NCBI GenBank assembly: GCA_009792885.1
Contig: WMCF01000014.1
Location: forward strand, 11,055,924-11,119,923
Origin: Eremophila alpestris peregrina
Lineage: Eukaryota; Chordata; Aves; Passeriformes; Alaudidae
Reading direction: 5' to 3'
Length of the DNA: 64,000 nt
The position numbers were made by a program, and so were the translations under genes. The notes below the pieces were generated by a model. That model made no database searches, was not told the origin of the DNA, and saw nothing but the letters and a program-made list of their open reading frames with translations. Each line of letters starts with the position of its first letter. The stretch's first letter is position 1. This document shows, in pieces, positions 47,690 through 60,000 of this stretch.

Positions 47690-47870
47690 CCAGAGACTGA
47701 TTTCCACTAGCAGGTGAAGGTTTCTTTGCCTTGGTCTTTTCTAACGACCAGTAAATGTCCAAACACATCGTTGTGCCAGATAAAAGAAGAAAGTAATAAT
47801 GCTGTAATAAAATCAGCCCAGGCAGCTAGCTAAAGAGTTGGCTTTCTTTTCTTTCAGAATTAAAGGAATC
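47690..47870. promoter_or_regulatory. Candidate conserved noncoding element
   Basis: Repeat-free complex block with 'tctaacgaccagtaaatg' near 47740, 'cacatcgttgtgcc' near 47764 and 'aataatgctgtaataaaatc' near 47795. Weak texture-based inference. Confidence 0.3.
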
Positions 47871-48299
47871 AGATCCAGTTCTGTGCTGGTATTTACTGTC
47901 AAGTGGCCTACTTCAGATTTTAATGATCTCTTGAGACCCTGGCCTGACCCAAAATGTTGTTACAACTTGGCCCACCCCAGTATAATAAACTACAATCCTT
48001 TTACATGGTGCCCCTCATCCAGTAATTAGAAATGTCTTAAGAACAGTATTAACTACTGTGCCTAAAATCAGGCTGAGCAAATGCCAGTTTACAAGGGATT
48101 CATGGTCAAGGTGCTGAGTGAATTGCTGGCTGAAAAGGCAGGCCTCAAACAAAAAGAAATTCAAAGAAACCTTGCTAAGCTCCCTTAGGGAAAATTGTAG
48201 CAGCCTCCCCTCTGCATAATCAACAGCTGCAGAAGCAAAAGTGTTGCTCATCTGTTTTCCTGCCAAGTGGAAAATATATACTATATGCATTATGGAGAT
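47871..48299. other. Intergenic, nothing recognised
   Basis: Unique DNA; no supported feature. Confidence 0.5.
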
Positions 48300-48765
48300 G
48301 AAGAAGGGTTATAACAACATTGTAAGTAGAAAACATTTATAAATGGCTAGTTGGACGCTACTTTTAAGGCAAAGAACTAGAGAAGAAATTGTTGCAGAAA
48401 ATGCCAAAATATGCTTTAAAAATTGAGGAGTAATGAATATACTCTCTTTTGTCTATACATTATGAATGCAGCATTAATTTATATTGCATTTCGGAAACGT
48501 TAAACTCTACTTCACACTTAATTATATTAGATAAATACCTGGAGTGAGGAACGCATTGCTGACACTTGCAGCTAAGGAAGTCTTTTGTCATAAAAATAAT
48601 GACTACATTTTTGCAAGGTGGAGACAGCTTTAAGTATTTTCATAGTTAACCCAATCTCTATTGCTGTTTCTAAGTAGGCTATTAACACCCTATGGTCCCA
48701 GAGGCTTTTCTGCTTGAAGACCTTTACACACCACCTCACATCAGTGAGATAAACCATTTGCTGCA
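48300..48765. promoter_or_regulatory. Candidate conserved noncoding element
   Basis: A long AT-rich, complex block with 'gcattaatttatattgcat' near 48471, 'tttcggaaacgttaaac' near 48489 and 'cacttaattatattagat' near 48515. No transposon similarity and no long plus-strand frame. Texture-based inference. Confidence 0.35.
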
Positions 48766-51700
48766 CATTTTTACCCTGGGTGGCTAAGCCAGAGTCAGGA
48801 TACTGAAATGTATCCTCATTTCATTAGGTTTTGTGGTTTGCCAAGGTGGAGTGGAATCCCAGGTAATGGGAAACCTCCAATAACATCATCAATGTACAGC
48901 TCTTAAGTGAGACATTGAGCAGTTGCTTTCACAGGGCCTCTTGCAAGCCATCGTGCCCTCTGACAGTAGAAAGTTAACTGCATTTGCAATACCATTAACC
49001 CCACTAATCCCTTAACAAAAATAACCCCAAACCAAAGTGCCCTCACACAGCTCAAAAGGCACTGGTTCTAAATATATTTATTGAATCTTTACAACTGAGT
49101 GGATCAGGAACAAATCCTTTCATGCATCTTTATGCCTTTGAAAGGATCACGCACATGCAGATTATTATTCCTTTTTAGGTCACCTCTGGGAGCAGGGGAG
49201 GTGGGTGCAGGCATGACACTCCCTTGTGTTTGGTGGTGTGGACCTCCAACAGGACTTGTGGTAGGCTCACAAGTGGGAGGGAAGGAAGCAATTGGAGGAG
49301 AAAGGCAGTTTTTAGAGATTTCACTGTGTGTTGTCCCCCAGCTGAGTGAGTGATGTGATGCAGAGCAGGGCTGTCACACCTTTCCATCATTATGTCACCC
49401 TGCTTGAGGAGGGAGAAAATAAGAAGCGTCTGCAAGCCTTCAGCCAGGAGGCCAGGTTGAGCATCTTTTGTCAAGGTATGGTGCACACTGCTGCTCCCAA
49501 ACCCTGTCAGCATGCTTGACCAAAACACTGTAGTGGAAAACTTGGAAACTGCAGAGGCTGTTTGTTTCATTGTCCTGGAAAATGGAGCCCACAGGAAGAG
49601 GCTGCTGCTTTCCGAAGTAACCCTATTAGGAGCAATTACCAAAAATGGAAAATAAAATTAGCATGTGGTGAGGTTCATGTAAATCTCAGATGACTATTTG
49701 GGGATACAGCAAAAGAGCTGACTTGATGCACTAAAATAATTTTTTTTCCATTAGTAACAGCTAGATTATTGTTTGAATAAAAATAAAATCACCCTGTGCA
49801 AGGTTTAAGTGTGCAGTAAGTAGAAACCAGCTTTCAAACCTGACATGGAAATAATTTGTTGTGTTCTTGGGCTTGTTGTACATCTCTTTCATTCTGGCAT
49901 TGGTGGGAAGGGTTTGATTCCACAGACATGGGCTAAGGCACCTGATTTTCTGGGGCCTCTTGGTGAGAATTTTCAGCAAAGAGTCTCACTAAAGAGCTCA
50001 GAAACTGACACAAAGGTGAGCTGGTGGTTACCTCTGGCAGGATTCCCTGCTGCAGAAATGTGTAGAACTCAGTTTTGATGTGATTTGATATATAACATGC
50101 CACTTGATTTGGAACTGCTATCTTTTCTATTATTCTATGAACACTCTTGGAATTAATATCCATCAGATTAGTAACTGCCCAGGATAGTACTTAATCCTCT
50201 TTTAATTTGAATGAGAGGATTAAAAATCTCTGAGTAAATTTTACACTACTGCCCTCTGGGTTTTGTCCCTTTCCCAAGGACATAATTGAGAGTTCTATCA
50301 GAAGCTAAATAGGTCACTGGTAGGACAACTCTTGTCCATTGGATGACACTGAGTTGGCACACAGGTGCCAGGTTTTAGGTGACTAAAAAGAGGGCAGACA
50401 CTGATGGAGAGCGAATTAATGAATGCATTGAAATCACCCCAGCTCAATCTGCAGCTGGCATCTCTCTGTAGCAGCCACCCTCAGGAGTTTGCTTGCAGCT
50501 CTATCCAGACATCCCACTTGAGAAGTCTACAAACTCAGCAGTCTCTTCATGGGGAAACAAGCTCAGGTATCTTATTTTGGGATCACCAGAAACCCAGCAT
50601 GGCTGGAGGATAATCACACCAAAGGAACATGTTTCTGCCTTTCTCCATACTGCTGCTCTCTCCATTAGCTCCTTGAAAACAGTGGTGTGTGTCTCCAAGT
50701 GTAACCAGTTGTCAACCTTCTCCAGGAGAAGTTGTTTGCACAAACACTATAGAAGAAAAGTACTGAGTTATTCCAAATTCCATTATTTCCAAATGCGCCA
50801 GATTTGGAAATAGATGCTTCACCATCAAGTAGGTCAGAGGTGTCCCCAGGTCATGGATCCAAATGGGAAGGTAGATAGGAAAAGGAAAGAGAGGGTTTCA
50901 CAATATGCAGTTTTAATGGATGTTTAGATTGGCTGTAAATGTGCAAGTGCCTGTTTGTTTAGAGTTACCAGGATATGAATCAAAGAAATAAAAATAGCAA
51001 TGTATTAAGGCTTAGAGAACCTCTTGGGAAGGAGCAAATTAATATTTCTAAATGTAAATATTTTGGCCCAACCTATTAATCAAGTTCTCATGCTACAGTG
51101 GGAGAGAATTGAGTTGGATGAGGTAACTTGTCTTCTTTTTTCTGCAGGAACAGCACATTGTGCTTCATACACCAGCACCTTGTCTGGCTGATCAAGCAGT
51201 GCTATTTCCTTCAAATTTTCCAAATATTATGCCACTGGGTTATTGGGGTTTTGTGTAACAAAAATTTAAATCAAAACTTTTTTCCCTCAGCTTTTCTGTT
51301 TTTGATGTGTGGCACAGCCAGCAAATTCCAAGTCTTGGCATTTCTTTTTATGTCCTTACTACTGTGAGAAATTGCTGGAGACCTTAAGAATACATCTTAA
51401 TTAAATCAGTGAGTTTCTTCATCCCTTTTTCTTAATTCCTTATCATTCCCATGGTCTTCTGTAGCTCAGATTTTTTATCATGGGTGGTGATGTTTAAAAT
51501 GTTTAAGAGATGACTAACAGATGTTGGGACATTACAGGCATAAGCGGCATGTTATATATTATTGAGACACATTGTCATTCAAAGATGTCAACATACTCTT
51601 CTGTCAAGTTTTGAGATACTGTATCATTTTATAGCTGTTGATATCTTTTATTACAACATCCTCCTAAGACATTTGCAAATATAAAACTAATGCTAAATAT

Positions 51701-52544
51701 GAAATGTATTTGCAATGGTTTATCAAGTTGTTAGAACCAATGATCATTGGAACAATTATCTCTGCTAACAGATGTACATCCAGAAAGACAATAGCAACAA
51801 CTTTGTTTGTCTGTATCTAGTTTTTCTCAACAGTGCTGCTAAGCCAGAGAGTCACCTAGAGTTTGTGCAGGGATAGTCCTAGCCATGGTATTCAAGAACT
51901 ACAGTTGAGGGGAGAGTGCTCTTAGCACTTCTGTGCCTGGCTCTGGTCCTGTAGGTAGAATTAAGATCCAGTCTGAGGGCTGTTTTCTCCTGCTCCATCC
52001 CTTTTTGTAATTAATGATTTCTGATGTCTGCAGCTCACTTTGGGTAGCACGAGCTTTGAAGCACATTCTTGTGTTTACATTGCACTGTTAATTAAAGAAA
52101 GTCTATAAATTGAATGCATCAGTGTCTGCAGTGGGCTCCTTATTTCTGTGGAGCAGTCTAAGCTGTGGGTGATGTCTCTGTGACCCATGTTGTTTTGTGA
52201 TGGCAAGGGATGGAAGTGTTTAGACCAAATCATTATTATCAAATGCATTACAGCTTAGACTTAAAATCTGGGTTTGTAAAACAGGTATTACTGTAGTGTG
52301 ATGGACCCAATTGCTGGAATTTCCTTTTTCCATTGGCCTGAAAAAAGCACAAGCCCAGGATAAGGAGCCTTTCTACTTCCTCCATTTCTGCCCTACAGCT
52401 ATTGTGAAGAATGTTAAGAGTTTTCTTCCAAGGAAGTAGTCTAACGAGGCTTATAATACTTTTAGATTTACATTTTTTAATATGTCCCCAGAGATGTTGT
52501 AAAAAATACATTTTACAAATGCTAGAACAAATAATGGAATTGTG
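48766..52544. other. Intergenic DNA, nothing recognised
   Basis: About 3.8 kb with no recognisable gene, transposon or RNA. Frames at 49175-49642 (minus) and 50493-50813 (plus) lack domains. Confidence 0.5.
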
Positions 52545-52577
52545 AACAAAACAAAACAAAACAAAAAAAAAAAAAAA
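52545..52577 (+). repeat. (AAAAC)n and A-run
   Basis: Four AAAAC-type units followed by 15 A. Another of the C/A islands. It could be mistaken for a retrocopy tail, but no retrocopy body is recognised beside it. Confidence 0.85.
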
Positions 52578-53669
52578 GAATTGCGTATCAGAGCTGCACA
52601 TTTTGCCAACTTCTGTCTTGAGAATGAATTCAAGGAGAAATAAAGAAAAAGCTCCCTTTACTGAGATCACTTTCAGTCATTTGACATTTTAACTATATAT
52701 TAAACCAACCCTCCTTCTGAAAGTTTTGACTTTTACAGAATTTATAGGCAAAGAATAGCAGTAAAAAGGAGAATAACAGTACTATATCTGCAAATAAAGT
52801 GTTACCAAAATTGTTGCCCATTTAATGTCTTTAAGGTCTCTCTAATTTATTTAATTCTTAAGTCTTTCTTGGGTGCCTGTCATTGTATGGGAAGAAGACA
52901 AATTTCTGCATTTATTGGATATACTGATGGAGTATAAAAGTTATTTTATTTTCATTGTCTATCTCTAACTGGCTGTTACCTGACTGAGTAACAGTAAACA
53001 AGTCTGTCTCTTTCTGCCTGTTTTTTTACTCTTTATCAGAGATGTGCAAAAGTACTTACTTAACTTACTTTGTGCAACCTTAGTTTATCAGCTAAGAGGT
53101 CAGTGAACTGTTCAATAAAACTGTACTGGTACTGAAAACTAGGTAAGAGATTCTCATGGATCAAGGATGAAACAGCTGAAAGTTCCACCACATTATATGA
53201 GAAGACAAGAAAAAAACCAAGAAAGTTTAAAAATTGGGCTGCTATAGATCATTATTGACCAGTGCAGGCAGCAAAATGTATCACTTAGCTTCAGTCACTA
53301 TATCAAACCATATTAATTTTACCACAGCTCTGAAATCTCCTTCCCAGACTGCCTTTCTCTTATACTGTCCCCTGAAGACTTCCCCTGACTTTGAGGTGAC
53401 ATGCTGATTTCCCATTGGGGTCATAATTCAAATGAAATCACGTCACGGTGACACCAGCACAATTAAATCATAAATAAAGGCCATGACATGTATTTCTAAA
53501 AGCTATTATGAAATATATATAGAAAGATATATATAATCTGCATTAGATCGTTACTTAAAAGGGTTTTTTTAAAGCTCAATTTAAGTCAACATAGATTGCA
53601 CTATTTACTATTTATATTTACTACCCTTCCCTTCTAATCTCAGGGTTTAGGAAACATGAGCCTGTGTTA
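52578..53669. other. AT-rich intergenic DNA
   Basis: No gene seen. A TA-rich patch lies at 53512-53535. Confidence 0.55.
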
Positions 53670-53770
53670 CATCCTCTATTACATAGATAGGAAGACTGAG
53701 ATATTAAAGGTGACTTTCTCCAGGTCAGAAAACTGGGGGCATGGGAATTTTTTGACTCTCAAGCTCCTTA
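53670..53770 (+). repeat. Possible ancient MIR-like SINE remnant
   Basis: The order 'cctctattacatagatagga', 'agactgagat', 'gtgactttctccaggtcaga' and a later 'gactctcaagctcc' resembles the MIR consensus ('attttacagatgaggaaact', 'tgacttgcccaaggtcac'). Heavily diverged and judged from memory. Confidence 0.4.
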
Positions 53771-54899
53771 ATTCCTCTGTCCTTTCCGTTGCGTTAATAT
53801 GTTTCCATACTTCCTTATTTAGCTGTAGACCAGAAGTGATCCGGGCAATCCTTTATTAAATCTAGAATCCTACCACTTCTATTCCCACTAGGGCTGTTCT
53901 TCAGCTTTTACAAGCATCCTTACTGTCCATTGCCTTCCCAAAAGTAACTGGGCTAATTGAAGGTTATACCGTATCTGAAGCAGATTCTATTAAAATTAGA
54001 CATGAAATTGAGTTTGTAGGAATGCAGTTACTGGCATTAATGGGCATTAATTCTGAGGGCCTAGAGGCAACCAAACCACGCCCTGTTCCCAGCTTAGTAA
54101 AGAGCAGCATATGACAGAAAAAGAAGGGAAAAAGCACTTGCACAGTTCTCCCCTGGGGAATGAGGAGCCTGCAAGAGACATCAGCTGGTCCCAGATCCTC
54201 AGGAAACGGCTTGAACGTCACTTATTGGCATGTAAATAGTGCAGAATAATCCTGTGCCAGATGCCATCTTTTCATACCATATCTCAAACAGGAGCTGAGA
54301 TGCATTAGTGCCATTGGAGGATGGATGCCTCTGAAGGAAAAGCCAGCATTTGCACCACACAGAAAATGCGGTGTCTCATGATGATGTGTGTGACGATGAT
54401 GTGGGAGTGGAGCATCAAAAGACCTTGACATGTGAAAGTTTGGCCCCAAGGCTTTCTGTTTTGAGGCTTGTCCTTGTTTCCTGATCCATGTGACTGTGTT
54501 TTTCAAGAGTATTTAATTTCCTCGGCAAATATTATTGCCCTTTTTCTCTGAGTAGTGAACAGTAAGAAATCAACCAGACTGAAGTTGCCACACAAATAAG
54601 GGAAAAAAAACTACCCTCGTGGTGATGACCTGGAGATTCAGTTCCTAACTGGCAAAGGTCCAGAGGAATTGAGTCTCTGTGTCCACAGGGTCTTAACAAG
54701 GGAGCAAGTGGGGATATGGAGAACAGCAGCTGAGACTTCATGGGCTCACATTAGCCTGGGTCATGTTGAGTGTTAGCAACATCAATGGACAGCACAGAAA
54801 TTCAGTGTCTTTTGGCTCCACTCCTGAAAGGGTTTAGGCCCACATTTAAGATGCACATAGGAAGAGTAATAAAGCTTGGAGTATGCAAACAACATTGTA
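53771..54899. other. Intergenic, nothing recognised
   Basis: A (GATGAT)-like patch lies near 54379-54400. The minus frames at 53964-54741 have no domain. Confidence 0.5.
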
Positions 54900-55125
54900 G
54901 AAGAGAGGCCTTTTTTTCATACAGAAACAGCCTTTGCTGCAGAATTTTTTGTGCCTCAGAATATCAAGCAGCAGCAGAGTTAAATGCAATCATATTAATA
55001 AGCATGGATAATCTCATCATCCCGGGCGGGCTGACAGCAAAGCAGCTCCAAACACACGCAGCTGAGTGAAATGTTCCTGCAATTAATTGGATTTGATTAA
55101 ATTTCTCATTTAATGGCTGGAGGAA
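54900..55125. promoter_or_regulatory. Candidate conserved noncoding element with paired homeodomain palindrome
   Basis: A complex block with 'aatcatattaataagcatgg' near 54988, a short CpG-bearing patch 'atcccgggcgggctg' near 55018, and the 10-bp palindrome CAATTAATTG at 55080-55089 followed by 'gatttgattaaatt' and 'catttaatgg'. No repeat similarity. Enhancer-like texture, inference only. Confidence 0.4.
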
Positions 55126-56192
55126 AAGAAACAGACCAAAGACAGGGAGTAACTTTCTTGCTAACCTGAAGTTTTGAGTAACATCTGTGGAACACCAGGT
55201 TCCCTGCTGCATTACATGGGGAAAGTGTTTCTCTGGACTGAGGGCATAAGAGCACGGTTTCTCACAACCTTTCTCTTTATCCTCAGCTTCTCCTTTTCTG
55301 AAAGAGAAGATGAAAATTTTAACTACCAAATAGCTGTGTTTCCAAACTGCTATGCTTCCATTTAAAAATTTGAAACCATTTAATTTTTGCTCCCACGAAG
55401 GGGGAAAACCAACTTCAAGACCTTGAAAGCTAAGGGAAAACAGAGCTGTCAGTCCCCAGTCAGCTTTAGATTATGATCTGTGAACTTAGATGGGGACACT
55501 GAGCTACTGATCCCATCCTTGTCCTTGCTTATATAAGGTTAGGCTATACTCAGAAACATTGAATCTTGATTAAAATCTCTTACAGCAAGGTCCTCAAAAA
55601 TCCACAAGTAAAACAAGTAGTTGCTTTTGCCATCTTGCTGAAATTGTGCCTGACACATGGAGGTTTACATGGATACAAATCTGCCCTGGTTTCAACTTAA
55701 TTTTTCATTGTATGATCAAACTATGTTACCTGTTGAAAACTTGATTTATTTTATAAAAGTTACTTGAGTCCTTTTTAGTGCCTCCTTGAATAAAGAACTA
55801 AAAAAGAGCAAAGGAATTTTCCATGGAAACCCCACAGCATTTTACAAATATCCCAATTGTGACATATAAAACAGCTTTTCCAAAACCCAGTGAAAGTCTT
55901 AGTGAGCTCTGATTTGCATCATTTTCCATCATGGGTAACACCAGTGACGCAACAACAGTGGGAATTGACTACATGTGCTAGATCACTGGTAAGATTTGAC
56001 CATCATAGTGTTTAACTATGTAAGCTTTCTATCAGAGGGGTCCTGCTGTCTCTCCAAGAAGGATCAGTTGCCTCTACATGGCTGCAGGGAGGTCAGGCCC
56101 CATGTGCAGCTTCTGGTGCCTCAGGCATTATGAAGTACACTTGCTTCCTGAAATAGTGGAAAACTTCAACACACAAACTTAGTTTATGTTGG
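55126..56192. other. Intergenic, nothing recognised
   Basis: Unique AT-rich DNA. An octamer ATTTGCAT lies near 55913. Confidence 0.5.
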
Positions 56193-56238
56193 ACTGATCT
56201 ACAGTACCTGAACAAACTGATTTACAGTACCTGAACAA
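56193..56238 (+). repeat. 23-bp tandem duplication beside CR1
   Basis: Two directly adjacent 23-bp copies (56193-56215 and 56216-56238) differing at one base (C versus T at the seventh position). They end about 12 bases before the CR1 5' boundary. Confidence 0.9.
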
Positions 56239-56249
56239 ATTAGAATTCA

Positions 56250-57015
56250 GACTGGATCAGTGGGCAGAGGCCAGTTGTATGAGGCTCAGTGAAGCTCAGT
56301 GCTGCCCTAACATCACAACAACACCGTGTAACGCTACAGGATTGGGGAATAGGGAACAGAAAGCTGCCCAGTGGAAAAGGACACTGGGGTGTTGGTCAAA
56401 AGTGGCTTAACATGACCCAGTGTGTGTCCAAGTGGCTAAGAGAGTCAATGGAATCCTGGCCTGTATCAGCAATAGTGTGGCCAGCAGGACCAGGGCAGTG
56501 ATTGTCCCCCTGTACTCAGCACTGGTGAGGCCACACCTCGAGTGGTGTGTTCAGATTTGGGTCCCTCACCACAAGGAAGACATTGAGCTGCTGGAGGGCA
56601 TCCAGAGAAGGGCAATGGAGCTGGTGGAGGGTCTCGAGCACAAGTCTGATAAGGAGTGGCTGAGGGAGCTGGGGGCGTTTAGCCTGGAGAAATGGAGAAC
56701 CAGAGGGAACCTTATCACTCTCTACAACCACCTGAAAGGAGGCTGTAGTGAGGTAAGAGTTGGTCTCTTCTCCCAAGTATCAGGAGACAGCATGAGGAAA
56801 TGTCCTCAAGTTGCACCAGAGGAGGTTGAGATGGGATATTATGAAAAATTTCTTCAGAAAAAGGGTGGTCAAGCACTGGGAAGTGGTTGAGTCAGCATCC
56901 CTGGAGGTATTTAAGAGACATGAACATGTGTCATTTAGGGACATGGCAGTGCTGGATTAACAGTTGGAGTCAACAATCTGAAAGATTTTTTCCAACCTAA
57001 ATGGTTCTCTAAGTT
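56250..57015 (+). mobile_element. CR1 LINE fragment, 3' end, plus strand
   Basis: 5'-truncated CR1 of the same type as the minus-strand copy at 21943-23545. It starts within reverse-transcriptase code ('actggatcagtgggcagagg'). The frame 56420-56890 preserves 'VIVPLYSALVRPHLEWCVQI' about residues 27-46, 'LEGIQRRAMELVEGLEHKS' about 58-76 and 'LRELGAFSLEKWRTRGNLI' about 80-98, then loses its true stop through drift. The 3' region keeps 'gaagtggttgagtcagcatc' near 56880 and 'ttttccaacctaaatggttc' near 56986, with a short end. About a dozen bases are missing near 56878 relative to what I recall of the family. Not functional. Confidence 0.9.
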
Positions 57016-60000
57016 GGAGAGAGAAGCAGCATCACAGTTCAGTCTCATGTACACATATAAACACACAAAGTCAAGTACTTATACACACATCTGCATATGC
57101 ATATGTGAGCACAGCCCACCACAGCTCCTTAACATCAGTACAACTTTTCCTCTGATTTGTGTCACATACACATAGATCATTTTTAAAACCATTGTAGGAT
57201 AACAGACCTTGCAAATGACAAAAAACCCCATCTCTTCTTTGTATTTCCCTCTTGAGTTCTCACGTGTGCCAGTAAATCAAGACCCAAACACCATCAAAGC
57301 TAGCCACTCTGTAACTTACAGTGGTGGTTGTTTAAATGCTGGTCTAAATCAGCCCCCACAATTGTACCTGAGTGAAACCCATAGGGGATCTTGCCACCTG
57401 CTGAATCCCTTGCCACAATCACTAATACTCCACCTTGGAAGGTTTCCTGGCCAAAACGTGGTTTGCTCCTTCATTGGCTTAGCAGGGCACTGTCAAGCAC
57501 TCCAGGGATACCCTGGTCACCGGTTCAGTCCCCACCATCTCAGCAAACAGCCCTCAGCTGAGCTCTCCAGAAGGACATGCTCATTCTATAATCCTGCTAG
57601 ATCCCTGCTTTATTATTTTTCTTTCTTGTCTGGCTGCTTTAATCATTGGCTCATAACTTTAAGGGTTCACCTTGTTACCACCACACAGGATGCCAGGCAA
57701 CATTCAGCCACTCCCAGCTTCTTCTAGGCCAAAATCTGGCAATATCTGCTGCCTGCCAGGTGCTGGTACATTGGTGGGACTGCTCCTCCTGCATGTCCAC
57801 GCCCTACATTTGCAGTGAAAGAAATGCCTTCTCTGTCCCTCATTGCAGTAGGTGGGGGCACTTCAGCAGTATGGAGATAGATATTATTCTACCACTGAAA
57901 CGCACCTAGACTGGAAAGAGCTATGCTGGCAAGGGTGTGCCTTTTTCCCCTATAACATTATGGGCAATACCAGCTCATACAGGCAATATAATCTAAAAGC
58001 GTGGTTTAGTGTTCATCTGTTTGTTTTTCTTAATTGCTGTGCAGCAGCTCCCTGTCCATTACAGAAGATACCATTATCCTTTCTTCACAGCCAGGGACTT
58101 ACACTGCACAGATTTAGAGAGGAATCCAGGCCATGCTGAAATCCACAGATGAATTCCCAGGCCTGACCTTGGCAGGGCTGGGATTTCACCTAAAATGACT
58201 TGTGTTATGTATCATGCAGAAAGGCTGTGACATATTATGGGATTAAAGACTGGTTTGGGGAAAAGAACCTGTTTAAAATATTCCTCTGTTTTGAAAAAAA
58301 TACACACTATGCAGAAATAAAAAGTTGTTTGTTCTCATCTTAATTTAGGTGGTGATTTGCCAACATATTTCTTCAAGAACAACTAATAATAAAGTTATTG
58401 TTTTGTCATATTTTCCTATGAGATTGTTATTTTTTGTTTGAATATGTTTTTCTGAAATCTATGATACATTGTTATTGCGAGAAACACCTGAACTTATTCT
58501 TGCTTTCCTGAGTGAATGTAAGGACAATTGAGTTGAAAAGGTCAGAACAAATATGTGTTACCTCAGCCTTTCAGCATGTAATACTCAACTTCAGTGAAAT
58601 AAGTGAAATAATTCAGACTTTCTGCACCACAAGAAATTATCAGCATTTCTGTGCTCCTAATTTGGAGGTAACAAAGTTCCCAATCATACTTTTTTCACCT
58701 TCTTTTCCCAAGAAAACAGAATTTCTGTTTTTCAGACAGCTCTGGCATTGTGTGGCCCGATGTGGTGCTTGAAAGCCTCATCCTTGCTTTGGCATGGGCA
58801 GGATGCCATTCCTGTTCCACGTGGTTACTGGCTCTGGATTCATCTCTCAGAAGCTGCCTGGCTAGAGCTAGCCCTTTGCAATGACACACCCACCAAGCAG
58901 AGTGAAAGGGATGTGGGCTGGATTCCTTTGGGTAGCTGGCACAGCCAGGCTTGTCGGGCAGTAAGGAAGGAAATGCAGCGGCAGGCCGTGTTTCTCAATG
59001 AAGAGGTCTGACCATTATTCCTTCAGGGATAAACCCAGGCTAACAGTTTATTTCATATCAGTTAGTGCCAATCTGGCATCTGTGGGGCTGTGAGAGTTCT
59101 TTTGCTGTGTGTCTGCATTGGATTCAGGCAGCTGACCTCGAGGTGAAAATCTCTCTATCCCATTATACATCCCCTGAGATACCCAGGCCCCATCTACTTT
59201 GTTTTCTCTGCTCCCTGTCATTTATTTTCATCTCTTGTTTTAATCTCCTTAGCATGTCATGTGTGCCCATCAAAGAGATGCTTCCTGTGCAGTCTAGCAA
59301 GTGCATTAGTGGGGTTCCTTCCTCTCCACATCTGGGTATCAGTGATACTTTCTGGCCACTTGTCAAATATTTCCGTAAAGATTGTCTTTCAGGGTTTCAC
59401 ATAATCACATTAACAGGGCAGGCAATAAATAGAAGTGGGGAAAAGATGATCAGAGGGAGTGGGGAAAGAGAGAGTAGTTCTAGGTTATGGTTCAGTTCTT
59501 TCACTGCAAGGAAAAGGTGACTGGGGGCAGATCATTGCTGGATTTGTTTCCATACCAAGGCTGAGAAATAAATAAACCAAGCTAAGGATGAGTGACTTTA
59601 GCCCTGTTAAAGCTGGGATGCAAATATTCTGCAGAAATGACCCAGAAATTTTATTTTGCAGGTAAATGGAGGGGGGAAAAGCCCCCAGGGTTATGCTACA
59701 AGAGTGCAGAGAGGCTGGGAAGAATAAACCTTGCCAGTATAAAAAGCTTTACTCATTAGGAAAGAATGACCTTCATTTTTGTAGGGCAGACCTTTGTTAG
59801 GGCTTTCTAGACTACTATGGGACCTAAGTGAGGCTTCTTTCCACATCTGGCTTTGCACAACATGGCCCTGCAGACCACAAGGTGCTCCTGAGGCTTTCAG
59901 TGGCAGAAGCCCATGGGGCTGGTTGTAAGGTTCAGCTAGAAGACCCTTCTGTTTATTTTTTTGTGCCTGAAGGGGTCAGCCATATTCAAGGTGAGGAATG

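Noticed and set aside
52545..52577. Poly-A tail of a processed pseudogene
   Set aside because: No gene-like body on either side and no target-site duplication seen.
57522..57536. tRNA-like T-arm motif (GGTTCAGTCCCCACC)
   Set aside because: No matching acceptor, D-arm or anticodon arm can be placed upstream, and no polymerase III box A.
57209..57727. Open frame of 172 codons on the plus strand
   Set aside because: No recognisable domain, no exon context or coding bias visible, and another frame overlaps it.
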